Shown one piece after another: positions 1 through 9,510 of a stretch of DNA of 17,863 bases (positions are counted from its first letter, which is position 1; every line of letters starts with the position of its first letter). Under the pieces are notes generated by a model. It saw only the letters and a list, made by a program, of their open reading frames with translations. It was not told the origin of the DNA and ran no database searches. The stretch is from Pseudomonadota bacterium. GTDB lineage: Bacteria; Pseudomonadota; Alphaproteobacteria; Rhizobiales; Rhizobiaceae. The DNA lies in contig JAEZXX010000076.1 of assembly GCA_023419535.1 (NCBI GenBank), positions 1 through 17,863 on the forward strand. The letters run 5' to 3'. The position numbers and the translations under genes were made by a program.

Positions 1-5
1 CCGCG

Positions 6-36
6 GGGGCGGGGGGGCACCCCGCCGCCCCGCCCC
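6..36 (+). terminator. GC-rich inverted repeat, possible terminator of an upstream gene
   Basis: GGGGCGGGG at 6-14 pairs perfectly with CCCCGCCCC at 28-36 across a 13-base loop. A short T-rich stretch (TTGTCTTTC) follows. This fits an intrinsic terminator of a + strand gene left of the window, but the T run is poor and such G/C runs arise easily at this base composition. Confidence 0.3.
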
Positions 37-58
37 TTGTCTTTCGGGAGCTCCAGCG

Positions 59-811
59 ATGACGCAATTGTCCGAGACGCAGTCTTCCAAGTCCGGCATC
101 GATTCGGACCGGGCGCATGCTACATCCGGATCCATGAGGATCCTTGTCATCGAGGACGACCGCGAGGCCGCGTCCTACCTCCTGAAGGCGCTGCGCGAGG
201 CGGGCCACGTCGCCGACCATGCGGCCGACGGAGCCAGCGGCTTCCACATGGCCGAGACCCAGCACTACGACGTCCTCGTCGTCGACCGCATGCTGCCCCA
301 GCGCGACGGCCTCTCGGTCATCTCGGGGCTTCGCGAGAAGGGCGACCAGACGCCGGCCCTCATCCTGTCCGCGCTCGGGCAGGTGGACGACCGCGTCACC
401 GGCCTGCGCGCCGGGGGCGACGACTACCTCTCCAAGCCCTTCGCCTTCTCCGAGCTTCTGGCCCGCGTCGAGGTGCTCGGCCGGCGCCGCGGCGGCAAGG
501 ACGTCGAGACCGCCTACAAGGTGGGCGATCTCGAACTCGACCGGCTTAGCCACGAGGTGAAGCGCGCCGGGCGCTCTATCGTCCTCCAGCCGCGCGAGTT
601 CCGCCTGCTCGAATATCTGATGAAGCATGCCGGGCAGGTCGTGACCCGCACCATGCTTCTGGAGAACGTCTGGGACTACCATTTCGACCCGCAGACCAAC
701 GTCATCGACGTCCACATCTCGCGCCTGCGCGCCAAAATCGAGCGGGACTTCGACAAGCCGATCCTGCACACCGTCCGGGGCTCGGGCTACATCATGCGCC
801 TCGAAAGCTAG
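59..811 (+). CDS. OmpR/PhoB-family response regulator
   Basis: DNA-binding output half of a two-component system. A receiver domain covers about residues 26-140: acidic pair D33/D34 in VIEDD, phospho-acceptor D76 in VVDRMLP, switch residue S104 and K126 in LSKPF. A winged-helix OmpR domain follows, about 155-248, ending in VRGSGYIMRL. The start is uncertain. ATG 59 has GGGAG eight bases upstream and gives 250 residues. ATG 134 gives 225 residues, the usual family length with the receiver at the very N-terminus, but has no clear ribosome binding site. The extra 25 residues are polar and G/C-poor at third positions, so 134 may be right. The kinase gene 107 bp downstream on the same strand is the likely partner. 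The target genes cannot be read from the sequence. I do not recognise a specific named regulator. Confidence 0.93.
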   Translation: MTQLSETQSSKSGIDSDRAHATSGSMRILVIEDDREAASYLLKALREAGHVADHAADGASGFHMAETQHYDVLVVDRMLPQRDGLSVISGLREKGDQTPALILSALGQVDDRVTGLRAGGDDYLSKPFAFSELLARVEVLGRRRGGKDVETAYKVGDLELDRLSHEVKRAGRSIVLQPREFRLLEYLMKHAGQVVTRTMLLENVWDYHFDPQTNVIDVHISRLRAKIERDFDKPILHTVRGSGYIMRLES

Positions 812-848
812 ATCGTCCCCGATGTCCGTCCGACCATCGGAGACGATC
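811..848 (+). promoter_or_regulatory. Strong hairpin between regulator and kinase genes
   Basis: The 14-base arms 811-824 (GATCGTCCCCGATG) and 835-848 (CATCGGAGACGATC) pair at 13 of 14 positions around a 10-base loop. The first arm begins on the last base of the regulator's TAG stop codon. No T run follows, so a classical terminator is unlikely. A stem protecting the upstream mRNA 3' end, or partial attenuation between the two genes, is a reasonable inference. Confidence 0.5.
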
Positions 849-917
849 CGCCCCTGTCCGCCGGCCGCATCGCCCGGCGCCCAAGCGGGCCCGCTTCTGC
901 CGGGAGCCCTCTAGGCC

Positions 918-2318
918 ATGGAGCGGCTGCGGGCGCTGATGCGCATGACGGCCGTGCGCCTGTCGGCCGTCTATCTGGCGCTGTTCGCGCTCTTCGCCGT
1001 CGTCCTCGTCGTCTACGTCACGGCGACGGCCTCCTCGATCCTGCAGGGCCAAAGCCGGGAAGCGATCCGCGAGGAGCTGAACCAGCTCGACCGCAGCTAC
1101 CAGCGCGCCGGCATCGTCGGTCTCGTGCGCTCCATCGACCAGCGCTCGCGCCGGCCGGGCGCCTCGCTCTATCTGATGACGGACGCGACCGGCCGGATCC
1201 TGGCCGGCAACGTCGAGAGCCTCGACGTCGGCGTCCTCGACCGGCCCGGCTTCACCGACGGCCTCTTCGCCTATCGGCGCTTCGGCGACGGCGCGGAGGG
1301 CGGCCCGCATCTGGCGCTCGCCGAGGTCGTGCAATTGCCGAACGGGATGCGCATCCTCGTCGGGCGCGACCAGACGGATCAGGAGCGCTTCCGCCTCATC
1401 GTGCGCAACGCGCTGATTTTGGCGCTCGGGCTGATGGGGGCGGGGGCGCTGCTCGCCTGGTTCTTCGTCGGGCGCACCGCGCTGCAGCGCATCGACCGCA
1501 TGTCGGCGTCCTCCGCACGCATCCTCTCCGGCGATCTGGCCGAACGCCTGCCCGTGACGGGCGCCGGCGACGAGTTCGACCGCATGTCGGACAATCTCAA
1601 CCGGCTTCTGGCGCGCATCGCCGTCCTGCAGGTCGGCCTGCGGCAGGTCTCCGACAATATCGCGCACGATCTGAAGACGCCGCTGACGCGGCTGCGCAAC
1701 CGGGCCGAGGCTGCGCTCGCCGACCGCTCGCCGGACGCCGATCCGCGCGCCGCGCTCGAAGGGGCCGTCGCCGAGGCCGACGGGATGATCCGCACCTTCG
1801 ACGCGCTGTTGATGATCAGCCGCGTCGAATCCGGCTTCCACCCGATCGAGAAGGCCGAGATCGACCTCTCTTCCGTCGTGCGCGAGATCGCCGAGCTCTA
1901 CGAGCCGCTCGCCGAGGACGCGGGCGCGACGCTGGAGGTCCACGTGCCGGAGGCGGCGCCGGCGCTCGTCAGCCGCGAGCTGATCGCCCAGGCGCTCTCC
2001 AACCTCGTCGACAACGCCCTGAAATACGGGCGCCCCGCGGAGGGTGAGGGCCGCATCGAGGTGCGGCTCCAGCGCGAAGGGCCGAACTGGCGCCTGTCGG
2101 TGTCGGACGACGGACCGGGCGTGCCGGCCGAGAAGCGGGGGCGCGTTCTGGAGCGCTTTTACCGTCTGGACGAAAGCCGCACCAAGCCGGGCTCGGGTCT
2201 CGGCCTGTCGCTCGTGCAGGCCATCGCGCGGGTCCATGGCGGGGAACTGGCGCTCGAGGACGCCGCGCCCGGCCTTCGCGTCGTCCTCGACATTCCGGCC
2301 GAATCGACCGAGGCTTGA
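918..2318 (+). CDS. Membrane sensor histidine kinase, HAMP-HisKA-HATPase_c
   Basis: Inner-membrane sensor kinase of 466 residues, the probable partner of the response regulator just upstream. In order: TM helix about 14-36; a periplasmic sensor of about 120 residues with no recognisable domain; TM helix about 160-182; HAMP about 183-235; then the dimerisation domain with phospho-acceptor H250 in NIAHDLKTPLTRLRNRAE. The ATPase domain follows with N box NLVDNALKYG (near N366), G1 box DDGPGVP (near 397) and G2 box GSGLGLSLV (near 425). ATG 918 has only a distant GGGAG; in-frame ATGs at 939 and 945 are possible but would shorten the basic N-terminus before TM1. Its TGA stop overlaps a TTG in the glnE frame, so the kinase and glnE are probably on one transcript. 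The signal sensed is unknown. Confidence 0.94.
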   Translation: MERLRALMRMTAVRLSAVYLALFALFAVVLVVYVTATASSILQGQSREAIREELNQLDRSYQRAGIVGLVRSIDQRSRRPGASLYLMTDATGRILAGNVESLDVGVLDRPGFTDGLFAYRRFGDGAEGGPHLALAEVVQLPNGMRILVGRDQTDQERFRLIVRNALILALGLMGAGALLAWFFVGRTALQRIDRMSASSARILSGDLAERLPVTGAGDEFDRMSDNLNRLLARIAVLQVGLRQVSDNIAHDLKTPLTRLRNRAEAALADRSPDADPRAALEGAVAEADGMIRTFDALLMISRVESGFHPIEKAEIDLSSVVREIAELYEPLAEDAGATLEVHVPEAAPALVSRELIAQALSNLVDNALKYGRPAEGEGRIEVRLQREGPNWRLSVSDDGPGVPAEKRGRVLERFYRLDESRTKPGSGLGLSLVQAIARVHGGELALEDAAPGLRVVLDIPAESTEA

Positions 2319-5278
2319 ACCGGATCGGCGGGGGAGGGCTCTTGGGACAGGACTTGCGCATCGGCGACCTCGAACGCCGCCCGATTCCGCTCGACCCGGA
2401 GCGTGCCGAAGCCTGGGCGAGGGACCTCGCCGCCGCCGCCGAACAGGCCGATGCGCCGCGCCTGTCGGCCCTGATGCGCAGCGGCGCCGAACTCAGCCAT
2501 GCGCTCGCCGCGATCATGGACCTCTCGCCCTATCTCGGCGGCACGATGCTGCGCCGGCCGGACTGGATGGAACGGCTCTTCGACGAGGATTCGGGTGCGC
2601 GCATCGCGGCGATCCTCGAAGAGCTCCGCGCGCCGCTGGAGCCGGGCGTCTCGGAAAGCGCCACGATGACGCGTCTGCGCGAGGCCAAGGCCGAGGCCTC
2701 GCTCCTCATCGGCCTGCGCGACCTTCTCGGCGCTGTCGACGAGAAGCGCACGACGGCCGATCTCTCCGACCTCGCCGAAGCCGCGATCGGCCACGGCCTG
2801 CGCTTCTGCCTGCTCGACCTTCACAAGCGCGGCCAGCTCGCGCTCCCCGACGAGGACGACCCTGAAAGGGGCTGCGGCCTCGTCGTCCTCGGCATGGGCA
2901 AGCTCGGCGGGCGGGAGCTGAACTATTCCAGCGACGTCGACCTCATCCTGTTCTTCGACCCGGACGTGCCGGCGATCCTCGACCGCGCGGAAAGCGTCGA
3001 GACCTTCTCGCGCCTGGCCCGCCGCCTCGTGCGGCTGATCGGCGAGCGCACCAGGGACGGCTACGTCTTCCGCACGGATCTGCGCCTTCGCCCCGACCCC
3101 TCCGCCATGCCGCTGGCGATCCCGCTGCCGACCGCCATCGTCTATTACGAGAGCGCCGGGCGCGACTGGGAGCGCGCCGCCATGATCAAGGCCCGCGCCA
3201 TCGCCGGCGACCGCGCGGTGGGCGAGGAGTTCATCGAGGCGATCGGCCCCTTCGTCTGGCGCCGCTATCTCGATTTCGCCGCCATCCGCGACATCCGCGC
3301 CATGAAGGACCGGATGGACGCCCATCGCGGGCTCGGCGGGCCCATCCGCGTCCCCGGGCACAACGTGAAGCTCGGGCGCGGCGGCATCCGCGAGGTCGAG
3401 TTCTTCGTCCAGACCCAGCAGCTCGTCGCGGCCGGCCGCGCACCCGAACTGCGCCTGCGCCGCACCGACGAAACGCTGGCCGCCCTCGCCGAAGGGGGCT
3501 GGATCGAGGCGGAGACGGCGCAGGAGCTGACGGCCGCCTACTGGTTCCTGCGCCGCATCGAGCATGTCGTGCAGATGATCGCCGACGAGCAGACGCACAC
3601 CCTTCCCGAGACCGAGGAGGATCTCCTGCGCGTCGCGCGGCTGGCCGGGTTCGAGACCGTGGAGGCGTTCCGCGACCGGCTCCTGTCGGAGCTGCGCACC
3701 GTCGAGCGCCGCTATGCCGGCCTCTTCGCCGGCGGGCAGGCGGAGGAGAGCCATCCGGCGCTCGGCGCGCTCGGCGACGCTCAGGACGAGACGGCGCTGA
3801 ACTGGCTGGCGGCCGAGGGCTACCGCCGCCCGCAGGACGTTGCCCGCGTGCTCTCGGCCTGGGGCGCGGGGCGGTACCGGGCGCTGCGCTCCAAGGGGGC
3901 GCGCGAGCGCATGACGCTGGCGCTGCCCGCCATTCTCGGCGCCTTCGGCGACGCCCCGGACCCGGATGCGGCCATCGTCGCCTTCGACCGGTTCCTGGCG
4001 CGCCTGCCGGCCGGCATCCAGTTCTTCGCGCTCGTCCAGTCGAACCCGAAGCTCCTCGATCTGCTGGCGCTCATCCTCACCGCAGCGCCGGGGCTCGCCG
4101 CGACCATCGGCGAGCGCCCGCACGTCTTCGACGCGCTGCTCGACCCGGCCTTCTACGGCGAGCGGCCGGACGCCTCGGCGATGCGCGAGCGCCTGACGGC
4201 GGTGCTCGACGACGCACCAGGCCACGAGGAGCGGCTCGCCGCCCTGCGCGTCTTCGCGGCCGAGCAGCGCTTCCTGATCGGCGTGCGGCTTCTCTCCGGC
4301 GCGCTGGAGGGCGAGGCGGCGGGCATCGCCTTCTCCGACGTCGCCGCGATGGTGATCGGCGCGCTGCTCGCCTCGGTCCAGACCGAGTTCGAGCGCGCCC
4401 ACGGGCGCGTCGCACGCGGGCGCATCGCCCTGATCGGGCTCGGGCGGCTCGGCAGCCGGGAGCTGACCTCGACCTCGGACGTTGACCTGATCCTCGTCTA
4501 CGATCACGCTGAAGGCGCCGAGGAGTCCGACGGCGGCCGGCCCTTGCCGGTCTCCACCTACTATGCGCGCCTCACCCAGCGTCTGATCGCCGGCCTCGCC
4601 TCGCCGATGGCGGACGGGGTCCTCTATCCGGTCGACTTCCGGCTGCGCCCCTCCGGCAACAAGGGGCCGCTCGCCACCGAGCTGAACGCCTTCCGGCGCT
4701 ACCAGGAGAGCGAGGCCTGGACCTGGGAGCACATGGCTCTGACGCGCTCGCACGCGATCGCCGGCGACCCCGCGCTCTGCGAGACGGTGGAGGCGGTCGT
4801 GCGCGCCATCGTGGAGCGGGACCGCGATGCGGACCGGCTGAAGGGCGACGTCGCTTCGATGCGCGCGCGCATCGAGCGCGACAAGCCCGGGCGCGGGCCG
4901 CTCGACATCAAGCTGCGGGCCGGCGGGCTCGTCGACCTCGAATTCATCGCGCAGTCCGCCATCCTGTCGGGGGCGGTCCCGCCCGGCTTCTGCGGACGTC
5001 CGACGGCCGAGGTGCTGGCGGCGTTCGAGGTGGGCGAAGGCGGCGAACCGGTTCTGGCGCCGGCGATGGCCGCCTTCACGCGCGCGGTGCAGGTGCTGCG
5101 CCTGGGGGCGGACGGGGCGCGCAGCGTCGCCGATCTGCCGCGCGGCCTCGCCGAGCGCCTGGCGGAAGCGATCGAGGCGGACGGGCCGGACGGGATCGAG
5201 GACATGATCGCGGGATGGGCGACGAAGGTCCGGGCGCGGTTCGAGGCGTTGTTTCCGGTGCCGGAGAACGACGACTGA
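2315..5278 (+). CDS. glnE: Bifunctional glutamine synthetase adenylyltransferase/adenylyl-removing enzyme
   Basis: GlnE attaches AMP to, and removes it from, glutamine synthetase under control of PII and glutamine, tuning ammonia assimilation in the cytoplasm. The 987-residue length fits the family. Both nucleotidyltransferase halves are intact. The N-terminal adenylyl-removing half carries GMGKLGGREL followed by SSDVDLILFFD (about residues 193-215); the C-terminal adenylylating half carries GLGRLGSREL followed by TSDVDLILVYD (about 708-730). Conserved pieces such as GRGGIREVEFF and LRAGGLVDLEFIAQ are present. The reported TTG at 2315 overlaps the kinase stop codon. TTG 2342, shortly after a GGGGGAGGG stretch, is an equally good or better start and would remove nine residues, four of them a glycine run. 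Being downstream of a two-component pair does not by itself show that the pair controls nitrogen metabolism. Confidence 0.97.
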   Translation: MNRIGGGGLLGQDLRIGDLERRPIPLDPERAEAWARDLAAAAEQADAPRLSALMRSGAELSHALAAIMDLSPYLGGTMLRRPDWMERLFDEDSGARIAAILEELRAPLEPGVSESATMTRLREAKAEASLLIGLRDLLGAVDEKRTTADLSDLAEAAIGHGLRFCLLDLHKRGQLALPDEDDPERGCGLVVLGMGKLGGRELNYSSDVDLILFFDPDVPAILDRAESVETFSRLARRLVRLIGERTRDGYVFRTDLRLRPDPSAMPLAIPLPTAIVYYESAGRDWERAAMIKARAIAGDRAVGEEFIEAIGPFVWRRYLDFAAIRDIRAMKDRMDAHRGLGGPIRVPGHNVKLGRGGIREVEFFVQTQQLVAAGRAPELRLRRTDETLAALAEGGWIEAETAQELTAAYWFLRRIEHVVQMIADEQTHTLPETEEDLLRVARLAGFETVEAFRDRLLSELRTVERRYAGLFAGGQAEESHPALGALGDAQDETALNWLAAEGYRRPQDVARVLSAWGAGRYRALRSKGARERMTLALPAILGAFGDAPDPDAAIVAFDRFLARLPAGIQFFALVQSNPKLLDLLALILTAAPGLAATIGERPHVFDALLDPAFYGERPDASAMRERLTAVLDDAPGHEERLAALRVFAAEQRFLIGVRLLSGALEGEAAGIAFSDVAAMVIGALLASVQTEFERAHGRVARGRIALIGLGRLGSRELTSTSDVDLILVYDHAEGAEESDGGRPLPVSTYYARLTQRLIAGLASPMADGVLYPVDFRLRPSGNKGPLATELNAFRRYQESEAWTWEHMALTRSHAIAGDPALCETVEAVVRAIVERDRDADRLKGDVASMRARIERDKPGRGPLDIKLRAGGLVDLEFIAQSAILSGAVPPGFCGRPTAEVLAAFEVGEGGEPVLAPAMAAFTRAVQVLRLGADGARSVADLPRGLAERLAEAIEADGPDGIEDMIAGWATKVRARFEALFPVPENDD

Positions 5279-5324
5279 GCATTCGGGCTTCGGTGCCCTT
5301 GAAGCCCTCATCCCCCTGCCGGGA

Positions 5325-5346
5325 CCTTCTCCCCGAGGGGAGAAGG
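5325..5346. repeat. Inverted repeat CCTTCTCCCC/GGGGAGAAGG
   Basis: Perfect 10-bp arms (5325-5334 and 5337-5346) separated by GA. Together with the preceding CCCTCATCCCC this resembles, from memory, a dispersed intergenic repeat very common in Rhizobiales genomes. It could also act as a bidirectional terminator between convergent genes. Confidence 0.65.
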
Positions 5347-5358
5347 GAAATCATATCG

Positions 5359-5400
5359 GACGCCTCGGGACACGGTTCGAACGTTCCAGAACGAGGCGTC
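5359..5400. repeat. Inverted repeat GACGCCTCG/CGAGGCGTC with inner palindromes
   Basis: Perfect 9-bp arms at 5359-5367 and 5392-5400. The interval contains overlapping palindromes GTTCGAAC (5375-5382) and GAACGTTC (5379-5386). It lies between two other inverted repeats, so the three may form one composite element. Confidence 0.5.
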
Positions 5401-5402
5401 TT

Positions 5403-5426
5403 CCCTCTCCCGCTTACGGGAGAGGG
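5403..5426. repeat. Inverted repeat CCCTCTCCCG/CGGGAGAGGG
   Basis: Perfect 10-bp arms (5403-5412 and 5417-5426) with a CTTA loop. Like the repeat at 5325 it resembles, from memory, a dispersed Rhizobiales intergenic repeat. On the - strand it could serve as a terminator after the Crp-receiver gene. Confidence 0.6.
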
Positions 5427-5607
5427 GGGCGCGGAGCGGCCGGGCGAGGGTCTCGCAGGGCTCGACCGTCACGCCGCCCGGCTCCGACGGCCGTCATCGC
5501 CTCTCGGCCCTTGTCTCTCCGGGTGAAGACGCCGACGATCCGACGTCGCGTTTGTCGGACACTCTTCCGCCGTGGGTCCTCTCCCGCAGCGACCGGCTCA
5601 AGGCTCC

Positions 5608-6828
5608 CTAACGGCGGAACAGCGCGCGGATGACGTTCTGCGGGTCCGTCGGCTTGCGGAAGAGCGGCACGTCCTCGTATTCCTGGGGGATCATCCAGTC
5701 GTCGTAGCCGGTGACGAAGACGATCGGGATCTCCCGCTCGCGCAAGGCTCGCGCCACCGGATAGACCTCGCTGCCTCCCAGATTGATGTCGAGGATGGCC
5801 GCGTCCATCGCGTCGCCGCGATCCAGGATCTCCAGCGCATCTGACACGCCCGCGGCCGGCCCGACGAGGGTCCCGCCGACGCGGACCACCGCCTCGCCGA
5901 GTTCGGCGGCGATCGAATAGTCGTCCTCGACGACGAGAACGCGACGACCGGCCAGCTCAAGAAGATTGGGCGCGAACATGGAATGGGGAACCTCGGCCGG
6001 GCGTTGGCCATGGGAACGAGCGAAGGCGCCCCGGGGTCCTTCGTTCGGCTGCTGGAATTCGGGCGTGGCCACGCGGATCTCCGCTCCGAGGTCGCGCGGC
6101 CTGTCGTATGTCCGGTCGATCCCGGAAAGATGGAGGTAATTGTCGCGAAATCCCGCGAAGGCCGCGAGCCGGTCGAAGTCGGGGATGGTGACGCGGCCGC
6201 GCACGAAATGAGCCAGATCGCGCTCGCGCAGCTCCGTCACCGTGTGGTTGGTGTGGACGCTGGAGACGCCGAGCATGTCGCCGAGCTCCTCCTGCGTCAG
6301 CGGGAAGTCGAAGCCGCCGTCCGCCACCAGGCCGACCGCGCCCAACCGCCGATACATCTCGCAGAAGAGATGCGCCATCTGCCGGATGGTCTCGCGCTGG
6401 CCGAGCCCGGCGATGTTCTCGCGCAGGATCCCCTCGTCGACGAGGGTGGACCACCACAGCGAGCGGGCGATGCGCGGGTGATGCTCGATCAGCTCGTCGA
6501 TGACGGGCCGGGAGATGCGGGCGATCGTGCAGTCCGACAGCGTCGCGATCGAATGGTCCATCTCCTTCAGGAGCGAGACGTGCACGTCGCAGAGATCGCC
6601 CGGCAGGAGAAGCGCGAGGATCTGCCGCCGTCCGTTCTCGATCACCTTGTAGCGGCAGGCGAAGCCGTCGAGGACGAGATGGACGTCCTCCGGCCGGTCG
6701 CCCTCCTCGATGACGCCGGACCGCCTCGCCAGCCGGATGGAGCGCGTGTCCAGCCGCTCCAGGACCGAGACGTCCTCGGCGGTCAGCTGCGCGGCGGCCG
6801 ACAGCTTTCGGACGAATGGACTGTGCAT
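5608..6828 (-). CDS. Crp/Fnr-type regulator fused to a C-terminal receiver domain
   Basis: One uninterrupted frame joins two modules. Numbering from ATG 6828 (406 residues), a Crp/Fnr cyclic-nucleotide-binding-like beta barrel covers about 20-135. A Crp-type helix-turn-helix lies near 175-205 (LTQEELGDMLGVSSVHTNHT), followed by a wing ending VTIPDFDRLAAFAGF. A linker of roughly 50 residues leads to a receiver domain, about 290-400, with VVEDD, phospho-acceptor D347 in ILDINLGG, T373 in VFVTGYDD and K392 in RKP. All receiver catalytic residues are present. I see no Fnr-like N-terminal cysteine cluster. ATG 6828 has GGGAGC just upstream; the frame also opens at ATG 6918, but that start has no clear ribosome binding site and adds 30 arginine-rich residues. 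ATG 5979, opening the receiver part, could be an internal start. It lies downstream of pleC on the same strand. The VFVTGY motif recalls the alphaproteobacterial FAT GUY receivers (from memory). Confidence 0.88.
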   Translation of the reverse strand: MHSPFVRKLSAAAQLTAEDVSVLERLDTRSIRLARRSGVIEEGDRPEDVHLVLDGFACRYKVIENGRRQILALLLPGDLCDVHVSLLKEMDHSIATLSDCTIARISRPVIDELIEHHPRIARSLWWSTLVDEGILRENIAGLGQRETIRQMAHLFCEMYRRLGAVGLVADGGFDFPLTQEELGDMLGVSSVHTNHTVTELRERDLAHFVRGRVTIPDFDRLAAFAGFRDNYLHLSGIDRTYDRPRDLGAEIRVATPEFQQPNEGPRGAFARSHGQRPAEVPHSMFAPNLLELAGRRVLVVEDDYSIAAELGEAVVRVGGTLVGPAAGVSDALEILDRGDAMDAAILDINLGGSEVYPVARALREREIPIVFVTGYDDWMIPQEYEDVPLFRKPTDPQNVIRALFRR

Positions 6829-6963
6829 GGGCTCCCGCTCCCTCTCGATCGGCCGACGCGATCGGGTCGCGGCGGACTGCCTGTTCGTGAAGCGAGAAGA
6901 GGGCATGTGCGGTTCCATCGAAGGCGATCCGGCGCACGCCGTCCGGAAGCACCGATCGGCGCG

Positions 6964-9312
<2,349 letters not shown>

Positions 9313-9423
9313 GGCCTACGACCCCCTCGCTGTCGTCCCCGATGATCCGGCACGCCGCACATCCGAATCGTCCTCAATGAATCAGAGGGTTGCGGGAGTG
9401 TCCAGCGATCTGCGGGGTCGGCA

Positions 9424-9442
9424 GTAAAGAAATGTTAACCAT
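9424..9442. promoter_or_regulatory. Candidate CtrA binding site upstream of pleC
   Basis: TTAACCAT at 9435-9442 matches the CtrA motif reported for Rhizobiales (from memory). With the upstream GTAA (9424-9427) and a 7-base spacer, it also forms the two-part box TTAA-N7-TTAAC with a single mismatch. It lies about 110-130 bp upstream of the pleC ATG and 68 bp past the pepN stop codon, in one of the few A/T-rich patches of the window. Confidence 0.55.
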
Positions 9443-9443
9443 A

Positions 9444-9466
9444 CCCGGGAAGAAGTTCTTCCGGGG
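9444..9466 (-). terminator. Inverted repeat downstream of pepN
   Basis: GGAAGAA (9448-9454) and TTCTTCC (9456-9462) pair around one base; after a mismatch, three further C-G pairs follow. On the - strand it lies 45 bp past the pepN stop codon. No immediate T run follows, so termination is only possible. It directly adjoins the CtrA-like box. Confidence 0.35.
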
Positions 9467-9510
9467 CCCCCCGCGGGTGGCGAAAATGGGGCGACTAGAG
9501 CCTGCCGCGC

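Larger units (their letters stand above)
5279..5607. other. Convergent intergenic region, no gene seen
   Basis: A 329-bp gap between the 3' ends of glnE (+) and the Crp-receiver gene (-). The left half (5325-5426) is filled by three inverted repeats, listed separately. The right half (5427-5607) shows only a 10-bp palindrome GACGGCCGTC at 5486-5495. Short open frames across it lack a ribosome binding site or recognisable content. Because the flanking genes converge, promoters are not expected and transcription termination is the likeliest function. Confidence 0.7.

Noticed and set aside
2159..5311. Open frame of 1,050 codons on the - strand antisense to glnE
   Set aside because: glnE carries both nucleotidyltransferase motifs in the + frame; the antisense frame shows no recognisable family.
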